A stretch of 64,000 nt of DNA from positions 1,054,001 to 1,118,000 of the forward strand of contig NC_014934.1 in NCBI RefSeq assembly GCF_000186265.1, read 5' to 3'. Under the pieces are notes generated by a model. It did no database searches, was not told the DNA's origin, and saw nothing but the letters and a program-made list of their open reading frames with translations. The stretch comes from Cellulophaga algicola DSM 14237 (GTDB lineage Bacteria > Bacteroidota > Bacteroidia > Flavobacteriales > Flavobacteriaceae). Positions 52,151 through 61,268 of the stretch are shown piece by piece. Made by a program: the position numbers and the translations under genes. Numbering within the stretch: the stretch's first letter is position 1; each line of letters opens with the position of its first letter.

Positions 52151-53431
52151 ATGAAACTTTGGGATAAAGGATTTAGCACCGATAAGAAAATTGATCATTT
52201 CACAGTAGGTAATGATCGCGAATTAGATTTATTATTGGCTAAATATGATGTAATAGCATCTACAGCACATGCCAAAATGTTAGGCAGGATTGGCTTACTA
52301 ACGAAAGATGAAACCGATAGCCTTGTAAAAGAACTTGCCAATATTGGTAAAAGTATTGAAAAAGGAGAATTTATCATTGAAGATTCTTTTGAAGATATGC
52401 ATTCTAAAATCGAGTATGTGCTAACCGAAAAGCTAGGCGATACCGGTAAAAAAATTCACACAGCACGTTCCAGAAATGATCAGGTTTTAGTAGCGATGCA
52501 TTTGTATTTAAAGAATGAGTTAGCAGAAATAAAATCTGAGACAAAAATACTTTTTGACCTATTATTAAATTTAGCTGATAAATATAAGTCGGTTTTAATC
52601 CCTGGCTATACTCATTTACAAATTGCAATGCCGTCTTCTTTTGGCTTATGGTTTTCTGCCTATGCAGAAAGTTTAATTGATGATTTGTATTTTATTGATG
52701 CAGCTTACAAAATAGCAGATCAAAACCCTTTAGGTAGTGCTGCTGGTTATGGTAGTTCTTTTCCTGTTGACAGGACTTTTACGACGAAAGAAATGGGTTT
52801 TGCAAATTTAAAATACAATGTTGTTGCCGCACAAATGGGACGTGGAAAAGTTGAGAAAGCCACGGCTTTTGGCATAAGCAGTATAGCTGCTACCTTATCC
52901 AAAATGGGAATGGATATCTGTTTGTATATGAGTCAGAATTTTAATTTTATTTCTTTCCCTGATGAACTTACAACAGGCTCTAGCATTATGCCACACAAGA
53001 AAAATCCTGATGTTTTTGAACTGGTACGAGGTAAATGCAATAAGCTACAAGGAGTCCCTAATCAACTGGCTTTAATCTTAACAAATTTACCTAGTGGGTA
53101 TCACCGCGATTTACAATTGGTAAAAGAAGTAATTGTACCTGCAATTCAAGATTTAAGAGCTTGTATAGAAATCTTAACGTTCAGTTTAAAAGAAGTTAGA
53201 GTAAATCAAAACATTCTGGAAGATCCTAAATATGATTATTTATTTAGCGTAGACACTTTAAATGAATTGGTTTTAAGTGGCATTCCTTTTCGCGATGCAT
53301 ACAAACAAATGGGTACAGAAATTCATGAAGGTAGATTTACGCCCAAGCGTGATATAAAACACACCCATGAAGGTAGTTTAGGCAACTTATGTCTAAATGA
53401 TATCCGAAAGAAAATGGAAGATATCATGTAA
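52151..53431 (+). CDS. argH: Argininosuccinate lyase
   Basis: Releases arginine and fumarate in the last step. The 426-residue protein from ATG 52151 begins KLWDKGFSTDKKIDHFTVGN, as Bacteroidota ArgH proteins do, so the upstream TTG at 52118 is not used. It carries HTARSRNDQV, the fumarase-superfamily signature GSSIMPHKKNPD, and LPSGYHRDLQLVKE. It is the last gene of the operon and is followed by a strong terminator. Confidence 0.95.
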   Translation: MKLWDKGFSTDKKIDHFTVGNDRELDLLLAKYDVIASTAHAKMLGRIGLLTKDETDSLVKELANIGKSIEKGEFIIEDSFEDMHSKIEYVLTEKLGDTGKKIHTARSRNDQVLVAMHLYLKNELAEIKSETKILFDLLLNLADKYKSVLIPGYTHLQIAMPSSFGLWFSAYAESLIDDLYFIDAAYKIADQNPLGSAAGYGSSFPVDRTFTTKEMGFANLKYNVVAAQMGRGKVEKATAFGISSIAATLSKMGMDICLYMSQNFNFISFPDELTTGSSIMPHKKNPDVFELVRGKCNKLQGVPNQLALILTNLPSGYHRDLQLVKEVIVPAIQDLRACIEILTFSLKEVRVNQNILEDPKYDYLFSVDTLNELVLSGIPFRDAYKQMGTEIHEGRFTPKRDIKHTHEGSLGNLCLNDIRKKMEDIM

Positions 53432-53479
53432 CCATTACAGCTTTAAAAGGATTATTTTTTATTCTACTAAATAACCATG

Positions 53480-53521
53480 CTAGCAGACAATTTCTTAAAA
53501 TCGTCTGCTAGTATTTTTTTT
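53480..53521 (+). terminator. Terminator of the arginine/proline operon
   Basis: A nine-pair perfect stem (CTAGCAGAC with GTCTGCTAG, 14-base loop) is followed by TA and eight T. It lies 49 bases after argH. Confidence 0.88.
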
Positions 53522-53572
53522 ATCTGCTCCTCTACAAAGCTGAAGAACACTCAGTGCTCTAACTGAAAAATT

Positions 53573-53734
53573 CTATTGCGCTGTCTTCAGTGCTTTTACA
53601 GAATTTCTTTTTCGCTTTCTACTTTTTAAATATTTATAGCCCATATATCCAAATTGAGCACCTATAAGTACGAGTTTTATTTTCTTGCTTTTGACAAACA
53701 ATTTTGCCATTCCTATTAGTGGAGTAATTTTCAT
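53573..53734 (-). CDS. Small basic membrane-associated protein, hypothetical
   Basis: A 53-residue candidate beginning KITPLIGMAKLFVKSKK, with one hydrophobic stretch (LVLIGAQFGYMGYKYL) and a very basic tail (KSRKRKRNSVKALK). The frame is open upstream to 53821, but the first residues there look unstructured, so the internal ATG is preferred. No family is recognised and the gene stands alone. Confidence 0.4.
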   Translation of the reverse strand: MKITPLIGMAKLFVKSKKIKLVLIGAQFGYMGYKYLKSRKRKRNSVKALKTAQ

Positions 53735-53821
53735 GTTATTTATTTTAAAGGCAAGGTAGCCACAAGTGGAAAATACTCCTTGTTGAAATGAATTAAATCT
53801 TAACACATTGACTTTAAACAA

Positions 53822-54112
53822 CTAGAATTTTTACTATAAAACACTTAAAATCAATCGCTTAATTCATCCTTTAGAAATGGACTTCCATTAATGTCCAGTT
53901 TGGGCTCTGCTATTCCTTAAAAAAAAATAAAATCAGGTGTCACTACAGATTAATCTCTTTTCCTGGCTGGAGTATATTTTTGATAGTGTCTGGTGTATAA
54001 GTAACTATAAGCTAAGTACAAAAATCTATATTAGAAAATACCCATGGGTTTGTACCTAATTATCAATTTTGTGAAGGATACCCTATTGATTCAGTTCTTT
54101 TTATCAAGCTTG
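53822..54112. other. Gene-free stretch
   Basis: These 291 AT-rich bases lie between two minus-strand genes. I see no ORF with coding character, no tRNA and no convincing hairpin followed by a T run. Confidence 0.5.
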
Positions 54113-54571
54113 TTACTTTCTAAAAACACTTAGAAGGATGTGAATAAAATAGGTAATTTGAGCTATTATGAAGAGTAGTATACCAAGATAATTTAAAGTG
54201 TCAGGATATACTGTAATCTCATAAAATCGTTTTGAAGGACTTAAAAAATTCACAGTACTGTATTCTAATAGTAACAATGTGAAGGCAAGTAAGCTCATCA
54301 ACAGATGACCCCTACTCAACCAAGAAAACATTCTCTTGTTATAATACTTCAAAAGAAAATAACCAATACCACAGACAAAAAACCAATACCCGAATGCCTG
54401 CAGTAATGAACTTTTAGAGATCACATAATAGGTATCGTAATAATTTATATCAATCGTTGAATCATAATTAAAAAAATAGCTCAAAGAATAAATAACAAAA
54501 CATAGCGCAGCAAAAAACCAAAGAATAATATGTGGCTTTTCTTTGAGTGAGTATATATTCTTAATTTTCAA
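54113..54571 (-). CDS. Small membrane protein resembling a heme-copper oxidase subunit I fragment, ligand-less copy
   Basis: A 152-residue protein with four hydrophobic helices. Opposite the neighbour at 54584 it has YYDTYYVISKSSLLQAFGYW, which resembles the DTYYVVAHFHYV segment of cytochrome oxidase subunit I but with Ser in place of the heme-ligand His residues. It shares the KPHIILWF start and the helix order with its neighbour, so the pair is a duplication. It begins 12 bases after that gene ends. Heme binding by this segment is unlikely; function is unknown. Confidence 0.65.
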   Translation of the reverse strand: MKIKNIYSLKEKPHIILWFFAALCFVIYSLSYFFNYDSTIDINYYDTYYVISKSSLLQAFGYWFFVCGIGYFLLKYYNKRMFSWLSRGHLLMSLLAFTLLLLEYSTVNFLSPSKRFYEITVYPDTLNYLGILLFIIAQITYFIHILLSVFRK

Positions 54572-54583
54572 AATACAACTAAT

Positions 54584-55009
54584 CTACTTCACCCTCACTT
54601 TTAAAACAGTCGCCATAGCTATATTTACAAAATAGATTGTTTGTGCTACAAGGAAGATTAAAATTGATGCCCAAGCTATTACACTTTCTACCCCATCATT
54701 ATTTGTAAACTGATCTACAACGATGCCAAGCAAACTTAATAAAGTTGCTCCTAAATGAATTTTTGTGAGTGAATAAATGGGCTCTATTTCATACTTATGT
54801 AAGATAAAATAACCAAAACCACATAATAAAAACCAAAGTGATCCTAAAAGAAATATATGAGAGTGTGCTACTACTAAATAAATATCTCCTATCGTCAATA
54901 AAAAATTGGTGTCAATCTTAAATAAATAAGAAATACAACAACCTACAGCCAATATAGCACCAATGAACCATAAAACTAAATGTGGTTTTTTCTTTAACAT
55001 GTTAAGCAA
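54584..55009 (-). CDS. Small membrane protein resembling a heme-copper oxidase subunit I fragment, AHSH copy
   Basis: A 141-residue protein with four hydrophobic helices. GDIYLVVAHSHIFLLGSLWF resembles the DTYYVVAHFHYVLS motif of oxidase subunit I, whose two His bind the hemes. Both His are kept here (AHSH), unlike the neighbour. The copper-site His of other helices are absent, so this is not an oxidase by itself. A small heme-binding or sensor membrane protein is possible; the resemblance is by eye. It ends three bases after the pseudouridine synthase gene's stop. Confidence 0.65.
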   Translation of the reverse strand: MLNMLKKKPHLVLWFIGAILAVGCCISYLFKIDTNFLLTIGDIYLVVAHSHIFLLGSLWFLLCGFGYFILHKYEIEPIYSLTKIHLGATLLSLLGIVVDQFTNNDGVESVIAWASILIFLVAQTIYFVNIAMATVLKVRVK

Positions 55010-55012
55010 CTA

Positions 55013-55855
55013 TTATTTTATCATTCCTAAGTTGATAATTTCTTGCTCGGTCAAAGGTCTCCAGTGTCCACGTGGTAAATCTTTTTTTGTAAGTCCCGCA
55101 TATACCACAAGGTCTAGCTTAACTACATCATAGTCTAATTTTTCAAATAGTCTACGTACAATATTGTTTCTTGTACTGAATATTTCAACACCAACTTGTG
55201 TTTTAGGAGCATTCTCGATATAACTAATATCTTGTATTCTTACAACACTCTCTTCTATTTCAATACCTTCTTTAATACGCTTAAGATCTGTACTTTTTAA
55301 AGGTTTCGTTAACTCTACGTGGAATATTTTACGCAAACCATTTTTAGGTGAGTTTAAACGAGCCGTCAAATCTCCATCATTAGTAAATAACAACAAACCT
55401 GTAGAGGATTTATCCATTTTACCTACAGGAAGTAATTTTGCTTTTGAAGCGTTAGAAACTAAGCCCATTGCAGTACGGTTACCAGCACCGTCTCTTGTAG
55501 AGGTTGCAAAATCTTTAGGCTTATTAAGTACTACATATTCTTTTTTGATCGGATTTAAAAGTCGGCCATCAAAACGAACCTCATCTGACAATTGAACTTT
55601 ATAGCCCATTTCAATAACAGGCTTACCATTTACAGTAACACTACCTGCAGCAATATAGATATCAGCTTCTCTACGAGAACAAACACCTGAATTTGCTACA
55701 TATCTATTTAGTCTTAAAACATTAGGGTTAGAAGGTTTTCTTGTTTCAACGTTCTTCTTCATTGGAGCATTGCCTCTGGCATAGCTTTTCTTTCTAAATG
55801 TACCTCCCTGTCTTCCTGATGACTTATTATCATTATTGGAATCTGACCTACTCAT
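55013..55855 (-). CDS. RluB/RsuA-type rRNA pseudouridine synthase
   Basis: A 280-residue RNA-modifying enzyme. A basic, low-complexity N-terminus of about 50 residues is followed by an S4 RNA-binding domain (RLNRYVANSGVCSRREADIY). The catalytic domain has GKMDKSSTGLLLFTNDGDLT, where the Asp is the expected nucleophile, and PRGHWRPLTEQEI near the end. RluB-like enzymes modify 23S rRNA; the exact target base cannot be read from sequence. The basic N-terminal extension is common in Bacteroidota members. Confidence 0.9.
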   Translation of the reverse strand: MSRSDSNNDNKSSGRQGGTFRKKSYARGNAPMKKNVETRKPSNPNVLRLNRYVANSGVCSRREADIYIAAGSVTVNGKPVIEMGYKVQLSDEVRFDGRLLNPIKKEYVVLNKPKDFATSTRDGAGNRTAMGLVSNASKAKLLPVGKMDKSSTGLLLFTNDGDLTARLNSPKNGLRKIFHVELTKPLKSTDLKRIKEGIEIEESVVRIQDISYIENAPKTQVGVEIFSTRNNIVRRLFEKLDYDVVKLDLVVYAGLTKKDLPRGHWRPLTEQEIINLGMIK

Positions 55856-55954
55856 AACTAAAATATTTCCGCAAAGGTAATAAAGGAAATCGGATGTATA
55901 AGCAATCTAGCCCGTGATTTAACTGTCTCGGTTATATAAAGTTAAAAATAACAC

Positions 55955-56905
55955 TTAATCGTTGTATTCTACAGTAGATTGCCGTTCTCTATTAACCGTT
56001 AACCTGGTTACATCTGGTCTTGAATAATGGCCTACTACATCAAAATTCTGACGTTCTTCATACACCCTATTAAAGTCTAAAGTATGATAGATAAGCCCTT
56101 CTGTATCCAAAACAGGTTTCACAAGCCATTCGCCATCAGGTCCGGCAATACAGGAACCACCGTTAGCTAAGACTTCAGGAGATTTTTCTAGAATTTTATC
56201 GAGGTGCGGTGTATTTTTAGGGAAATCACTTTTTTTCATTAAGGAGGATACTGAAATTACAAAACTACGCGACTCGCGGGCAATAAAACGCGTAATGTCT
56301 TTTGTATTATGATCACTACCTGGCCACACTGCAATATGCAGATTTTCACCTAAACCATATAATGCAGTTCTAGGCAATGGCATCCAATTTTCCCAGCAAT
56401 TTAATCCACCCACTGTAAATTCTTTTAGTGGATGCACTTGTAAACCATTACCATCTCCAGGAGCCCACGTTAAACGCTCATCATAGGTAGGTTGTAATTT
56501 ACGATGAACAGATTTTATTTCTCCCAATTCATTAATATAAACTAAAGAGCAATAAATGCTATGACCTCCTCTATTTTTTGCGCGCTCCATGATACCCAAA
56601 TAAATAGCAATGCCATGTTCTTTAGCTAATTTACAAACTGAGTCAAGTTCTCCTGCCTCTACTTGTATGGCATTACGAACATAATGTGCATGAATTTCTT
56701 TATTTACTTTTAAATCCCAAGTAGCACCATCCGTTAATGCCAACCAAAAAGGATAACCAGGTAATAGCGCTTCGCCAAAGATTACTAATTCTGCTTTTTC
56801 GTTTGCCGCTTCTATAATAGAAGCTTCAATTTTCTTTAAAGTTGCTGCTTTATCTAACCACACTGGAGCAATTTGCGCCAAGGCTACTTTTAGTAAATTA
56901 TTCAT
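55955..56905 (-). CDS. Nitrilase-family carbon-nitrogen hydrolase
   Basis: A 316-residue hydrolase with the catalytic triad: Glu45 in VIFGEALLPGYPFWL, Lys in VHRKLQPTYDERL and Cys in GGLNCWENWMPLPR. The CWENW motif and the GYPFWL loop are those of true nitrilases and cyanide hydratase-like enzymes, which turn nitriles into acids, instead of amidases or ureidopropionases. The first base of its start codon on the minus strand is shared with the end of the UbiA-type gene, so they are co-transcribed. The native substrate is unknown. Confidence 0.88.
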   Translation of the reverse strand: MNNLLKVALAQIAPVWLDKAATLKKIEASIIEAANEKAELVIFGEALLPGYPFWLALTDGATWDLKVNKEIHAHYVRNAIQVEAGELDSVCKLAKEHGIAIYLGIMERAKNRGGHSIYCSLVYINELGEIKSVHRKLQPTYDERLTWAPGDGNGLQVHPLKEFTVGGLNCWENWMPLPRTALYGLGENLHIAVWPGSDHNTKDITRFIARESRSFVISVSSLMKKSDFPKNTPHLDKILEKSPEVLANGGSCIAGPDGEWLVKPVLDTEGLIYHTLDFNRVYEERQNFDVVGHYSRPDVTRLTVNRERQSTVEYND

Positions 56906-57810
56906 TATAAAATTCTATTTAATACCAGATTTACATTGATTAACAAGATACTAAAAACCCCCGCTATAATTATAAATTTAAGAATATTGTGTAGTAGAAT
57001 ATAATGCTTTTTAGAATCGGAGCGCAATAATAATACAAGGCATAATAACAATAGAATAACACATGCTATAAAGTAGATGTACATATAACCAACATCAAAT
57101 TTTAAAATTAATAATACAGATGGTATTAAAGTCAATAAAAATAAGATTCCGATTATCGTCTTTGATGTATTTTCTCCGTAGAGAATAGGTATTGTTTTAT
57201 AATTCTGAGCAATATCTCCTGCTATATTCTCTAAATCTTTAATTAATTCTCGCGCTAGAATCACTAAAAATAGAAATAACGCATGAACAAATATTACATG
57301 CTCAAAATTTCTATAGTATACGAAAACAACAAAAAATGGCGCTACAGCAAGTGTTGCCGAAATAAAATTTCCAATAAACGGAATTCTTTTCAATTTGTGT
57401 GAATACACCCAAATTCCGAATATATAAGACGAAAAAAATAAAACTGCCTTAAAAGAGACATAACTTGCTACGAGTACTGATAAAAAATTTAGAATAAAAT
57501 AAGTACTTAGCTTGAAACGCTGACTCACCAATCTATCTAACATAGTTTTATGCGGCTTATTGATTAAATCTTTCTCTGCATCATAAAAATTATTGATAAT
57601 ATACCCTGCTGCAATGACCATTGAAGAAGATAAAACTATAAGAAAAAGATTGAAATCAAAAACCACTTTACGTAGTGGTAAATTAGGTGATAAAATATAG
57701 ATAGATGCTAGGTATTGAGCAATTACAATAATTAAAATATTGTACCCTCTAACTACAGAAAACAGACTCAATAACTTTAAAAGCAGGAGCTTGTTTTTTC
57801 TATTAAGCAT
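56905..57810 (-). CDS. UbiA-type prenyltransferase (geranylgeranylglycerol-phosphate type)
   Basis: A 301-residue integral membrane protein with about eight helices and the two Asp-rich motifs of the family: NNFYDAEKDLINKPHKT (residues about 70-86) and LIKDLENIAGDI (about 190-200). Relatives in Flavobacteriia are annotated as geranylgeranylglycerol-phosphate geranylgeranyltransferase. Its neighbours encode mevalonate kinase and decarboxylase, so a prenyl diphosphate as substrate is plausible. The acceptor is not shown by the sequence; aromatic acceptors are an alternative. Confidence 0.83.
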   Translation of the reverse strand: MLNRKNKLLLLKLLSLFSVVRGYNILIIVIAQYLASIYILSPNLPLRKVVFDFNLFLIVLSSSMVIAAGYIINNFYDAEKDLINKPHKTMLDRLVSQRFKLSTYFILNFLSVLVASYVSFKAVLFFSSYIFGIWVYSHKLKRIPFIGNFISATLAVAPFFVVFVYYRNFEHVIFVHALFLFLVILARELIKDLENIAGDIAQNYKTIPILYGENTSKTIIGILFLLTLIPSVLLILKFDVGYMYIYFIACVILLLLCLVLLLRSDSKKHYILLHNILKFIIIAGVFSILLINVNLVLNRIL

Positions 57811-57980
57811 GTTTCAGCAATTTAACATTAGAGTATCGCATAAAATCCATTTCTTTCTCGCTCATTTGTCATCGCAAAAGAGAACCATAGTTATTGCTAT
57901 ACTTATATTTTACTCTTAAACTGGACAAAATAATTTAAATTTTTAAGACGACATTTAAAAATTTGATGGTATTGGGTTCC

Positions 57981-58919
57981 TTAGAAGTTATAGACTACTT
58001 CTAATTTATGACCCTTCAAAGATTTCTCTGCTTTCTCAAAGTCTTCTGTAAACCCTAGGATATAGCCGCCACCACCTGAACCACAAAGTTTTAAATAATA
58101 CTCATTGGTATCTATCCCATGTTTCCAAAGTTTATGAAATTCTACAGGAATCATAGGTTTAAAGTTATCCAAAACAACATGAGAGAGTTGTTTTAAATTT
58201 CCGAAAAGTGAACTCATATTGCCACTAACAAAATCCTCTACACAAGCATCAGTATGTTTTATAAATTGATCTTTTAACATTTTACGGAACCCTTTCTCTT
58301 TCATTTGCTCCATGAAGATTTGCACCATTGGCGCAGTCTCGCCAACAATACCACTATCTAACAAAAACACAGCACCTTTACCCTCAGCATTTTGAGAAGG
58401 AATACTGGTAGACTCAATATTATCTTTAGAATTGATTAAAATAGGAAGACTTAAATAACTATTTAAAGGATCTAACCCAGAAGATTTTCCATGAAAAAAT
58501 GATTCCATTTTTCCGAAAACGGTCTTTAAGGTCAATAATTTTTCTCTCGTAAGGTTTTCTAAAACAGTTATTTTATCAAAAGCATATTTATCATAAATAG
58601 CAGCTACTAAAGCACCACTACTCCCTACCCCATACCCTTGAGGTATAGAACTATCAAAATACATTCCTTCTGCTACATCCTTTTTAAGTAATTCAATATC
58701 AAAAACTACTAAATCCGGATTTTTAATAGATAGCTGCTCAAGATACTGAGCAAATCTATCTAAACTACTGTTCGATTTTTTTGCTTCCTCTGACAAATTA
58801 TCATCTGTCTTTAAAGCACCTTTAAAGAAATTATAAGGTATAGAAAGTCCCTTGGAATCTTTTATAATTCCATATTCTCCGAAAAGTAAAATTTTTGAAT
58901 AAAATAATGGTCCCTTCAC
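57981..58919 (-). CDS. mvk: Mevalonate kinase (GHMP family)
   Basis: A 312-residue GHMP kinase: FYSKILLFGEYGIIKDSKGL at the N-terminus, the phosphate loop IPQGYGVGSSGALVAAIYD, ESFFHGKSSGLDPLNSYLS, and the C-terminal KLCGSGGGGYILGF. The HGKSSGLDPL segment with its Asp is characteristic of mevalonate kinases. It lies between a UbiA-type prenyltransferase and the decarboxylase on the same strand. This pairs with HMG-CoA reductase and the GYDIA kinase at the left end of the window. Confidence 0.88.
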   Translation of the reverse strand: MKGPLFYSKILLFGEYGIIKDSKGLSIPYNFFKGALKTDDNLSEEAKKSNSSLDRFAQYLEQLSIKNPDLVVFDIELLKKDVAEGMYFDSSIPQGYGVGSSGALVAAIYDKYAFDKITVLENLTREKLLTLKTVFGKMESFFHGKSSGLDPLNSYLSLPILINSKDNIESTSIPSQNAEGKGAVFLLDSGIVGETAPMVQIFMEQMKEKGFRKMLKDQFIKHTDACVEDFVSGNMSSLFGNLKQLSHVVLDNFKPMIPVEFHKLWKHGIDTNEYYLKLCGSGGGGYILGFTEDFEKAEKSLKGHKLEVVYNF

Positions 58920-59052
58920 CTTTTTTATAGTTTTGACTTGATACTAAATTAACAAATTATTACAATTTAAATGGGCTTCATCCAAATTATAACTGTAACA
59001 ATCAGAATATACTTTAATTGATAACGTAAATAATTAGCTTAAATTACTCTTG

Positions 59053-60147
59053 TTATGCATTCATTTTTAATTGTTTAGCACCAAATCCAATTCGATCGCA
59101 AATATACTGCTGGTTTTCACAATATCCAATTAACTCATCTTTAATAAATTGAAAAACCACATCCTTTTCATTTTCAGGATAAAGCACATGAACATTGGCG
59201 CCAGCATCTAAAGTAAAACAAACATTGGAGTTCGATTTTTCTCTGAATTCCCAAATCTTATTAATTATTTCTAATGTATTTGGTTTCATTAAGATAAAAT
59301 TAGGCATACTAGTCATCATCATTGCATGTAACGTTAAAGCCTCACTCTCTACAATGGCAATAAATTCTTTTAAATCTCCACTTTCAAAAACAGCAATCAA
59401 TTTATCTAAATTTTCATGGGCCTGCTTAAATCGCTGTGTAGCAAATGGGTGGTTGTGCATCAAATTATGTCCAACAGTACTACTCACTTGCTTTTGACCT
59501 TTATCTACTAGCAAGATCGTATCATGAAAACGTTTAAAATTATCATGAACTTTATATGGATATTTAATTCCGAATAAATCTGAACTTCCCTCCGTATTTT
59601 CATGATTTCCCCACTGCACTATATCACCTTCAATACTTCTACAGGCACTCCCCGACCCTAATCTTGCTAAAAAAGATACTTTTTTAGTAAAAAAATCATC
59701 ACTCATTTCAGGATTAAGCTGCTTTTCCAGAGCTACCAGACACAAGGCTAGTGCAGACATCCCACTTGCGGAAGATGCAATACCACTGCTATGCGGGAAA
59801 GAATTTGAAGTTTCAATCGTGAAATGATATTCTTTTAAAAAGGGCAAATAAACTTCTATTCTAGTGAAAAAAATTTTGATCTTTGGTTTAAAATCTTCCT
59901 TTGAATTTCCTTCAAATAATAAATCAAATGAATACTCTTCACTTGGTTTATTTAATCTCTTAAAAGATATTTTAGTTGTTGTTGCGCAAGCATCTAACGT
60001 AAAGCTTATAGAAGGGTTTTGCGGTAATTGATTTTCTTTTTTCCCCCAATATTTGACTAAGGCTATATTACTGGGTGATTTGTAGCTTACTTTACCCTCT
60101 GTAATCGTATGGTTATATGCTGAAGGAATAAAGTCTTTTTCAATCAT
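59053..60147 (-). CDS. mvaD: Diphosphomevalonate decarboxylase
   Basis: Converts mevalonate diphosphate to isopentenyl diphosphate. The 364-residue protein has SPSNIALVKYWGKKENQLPQ, NPSISFTLDACATTT, the phosphate loop SSGIASSASGMSALALCL, GSGSACRSIEGDIVQW and LDAGANVHVLY. These are the expected substrate and ATP-site motifs, including the catalytic Asp in TLDAGAN. Length is slightly above the usual 320-330, with an extra N-terminal stretch. A 133-base gap separates it from mevalonate kinase. Confidence 0.93.
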   Translation of the reverse strand: MIEKDFIPSAYNHTITEGKVSYKSPSNIALVKYWGKKENQLPQNPSISFTLDACATTTKISFKRLNKPSEEYSFDLLFEGNSKEDFKPKIKIFFTRIEVYLPFLKEYHFTIETSNSFPHSSGIASSASGMSALALCLVALEKQLNPEMSDDFFTKKVSFLARLGSGSACRSIEGDIVQWGNHENTEGSSDLFGIKYPYKVHDNFKRFHDTILLVDKGQKQVSSTVGHNLMHNHPFATQRFKQAHENLDKLIAVFESGDLKEFIAIVESEALTLHAMMMTSMPNFILMKPNTLEIINKIWEFREKSNSNVCFTLDAGANVHVLYPENEKDVVFQFIKDELIGYCENQQYICDRIGFGAKQLKMNA

Positions 60148-60246
60148 GAAATTTCAATTTTCTTACAAAGATAGTTTTTAAGTACTATTCCATGATTATC
60201 ATTAGAATTAAATCGCTATTTTAGTTGCGAGACAGCCACTTATATT

Positions 60247-60720
60247 GTGAAAAAACAACTATATTATATCAGCATTGCTATTGCCATTTGTTTGGTGATA
60301 GGATTTTTATCTGGTTTTGCCACCAAGGCATCTATTTTAGATTGGTATCCTTTGCTTAACAAGCCTAGCTTTAATCCGCCTAATACTATTTTTGCCCCCG
60401 TTTGGAGTGTTTTATATGTTATGATGGGTGTTGCCGCAGGATTAGTTTGGGCCAAGGGATTTCATCACATTTGGGTAAAAACTGCCTTGTATCATTTTAT
60501 TTTCCAATTACTTTTTAACGCCTTATGGAGTATTGTGTTTTTTGGATTGAAAGAACCCTTTTGGGCGCTGATTGTTATTCTGACTCTTCTACTACTTATC
60601 ATACTAACTATCCGCTGGTTTAAAGTCGTAAATACAACATCAGCCTATCTCCTTATCCCCTATTTACTTTGGGTTTGCTTTGCTACAGTGTTAAATTATA
60701 AAATTTGGGAACTTAATTAA
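60247..60720 (+). CDS. TspO/MBR family tryptophan-rich membrane protein
   Basis: A 157-residue, five-helix membrane protein with a GTG start. The family pattern WYPLLNKPSFNPPNTIFAPVWSVLYVMMG is split between residues 33 and 61, followed by FQLLFNALWSIVFFGLKEPFWAL. TspO proteins bind porphyrins and related ligands and modulate stress or tetrapyrrole pathways. It converges with the broken DUF1697 gene, overlapping it by eight bases. Confidence 0.9.
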   Translation: MKKQLYYISIAIAICLVIGFLSGFATKASILDWYPLLNKPSFNPPNTIFAPVWSVLYVMMGVAAGLVWAKGFHHIWVKTALYHFIFQLLFNALWSIVFFGLKEPFWALIVILTLLLLIILTIRWFKVVNTTSAYLLIPYLLWVCFATVLNYKIWELN

Positions 60721-61263
60721 CAACACTTGATAGCGCTACTAATTTTGACATCGTTTTAAGATTTCTTGTCGTTGCTTGAACCTTTAACTTACGTTCAAAA
60801 AAATTATTAGTACACTTAGCCTTCCCATACCCTATTTTACAATTTAAATAGATGCATTTTGCAGAAATGACAAACTCTTCATTCAAAAACGTTTCTGAGT
60901 TTAATAGGGCTACCAAAAAATCTGCTGGCAATGTTTTAAGTAGCACAAAGTAGCTATGATTTACCTCAAAACAGTTTCTGAATCTAAATATGGAGAACCT
61001 TTGACAATAGTTTCAAATTCTTTCGCCTCAAACACCAACACCGGAACCTCAAATTTATAGGACTCAAAAATTAATTTCTCAATGGACTTTTCTAAACTAG
61101 ATTCTGAAGTTATAGCTGAGTCAAAAACCACATTTCCACTTTGAATATAGGTCTGAACGTTTTGTAAACCTAACTTTTCTAAAGATTGTTTTAGGCCTGT
61201 CATTTTGATTTTTTTCTGACCCGAAACATTTATTCCTCGTAAAAGCAACATATAGGTTTTCAT
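60713..61263 (-). pseudogene. DUF1697 gene broken by a frameshift
   Basis: The N-terminal part (61263 down to a stop at 60961) reads YMLLLRGINVSGQKKIKM and YIQSGNVVFDS, the usual DUF1697 opening, and stops after KGSPYLDSETVLR. The C-terminal part continues in another frame from about 60975 to 60713 (KTLPADFLVALLNSETF, NNFFERKLKVQATTRN), which is the usual family ending. A net one-base shift near 60965-60985 explains the break. A missing stretch of several residues around the break suggests some additional deletion. A sequencing error cannot be excluded. Confidence 0.8.
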
Positions 61264-61268
61264 AAAAC

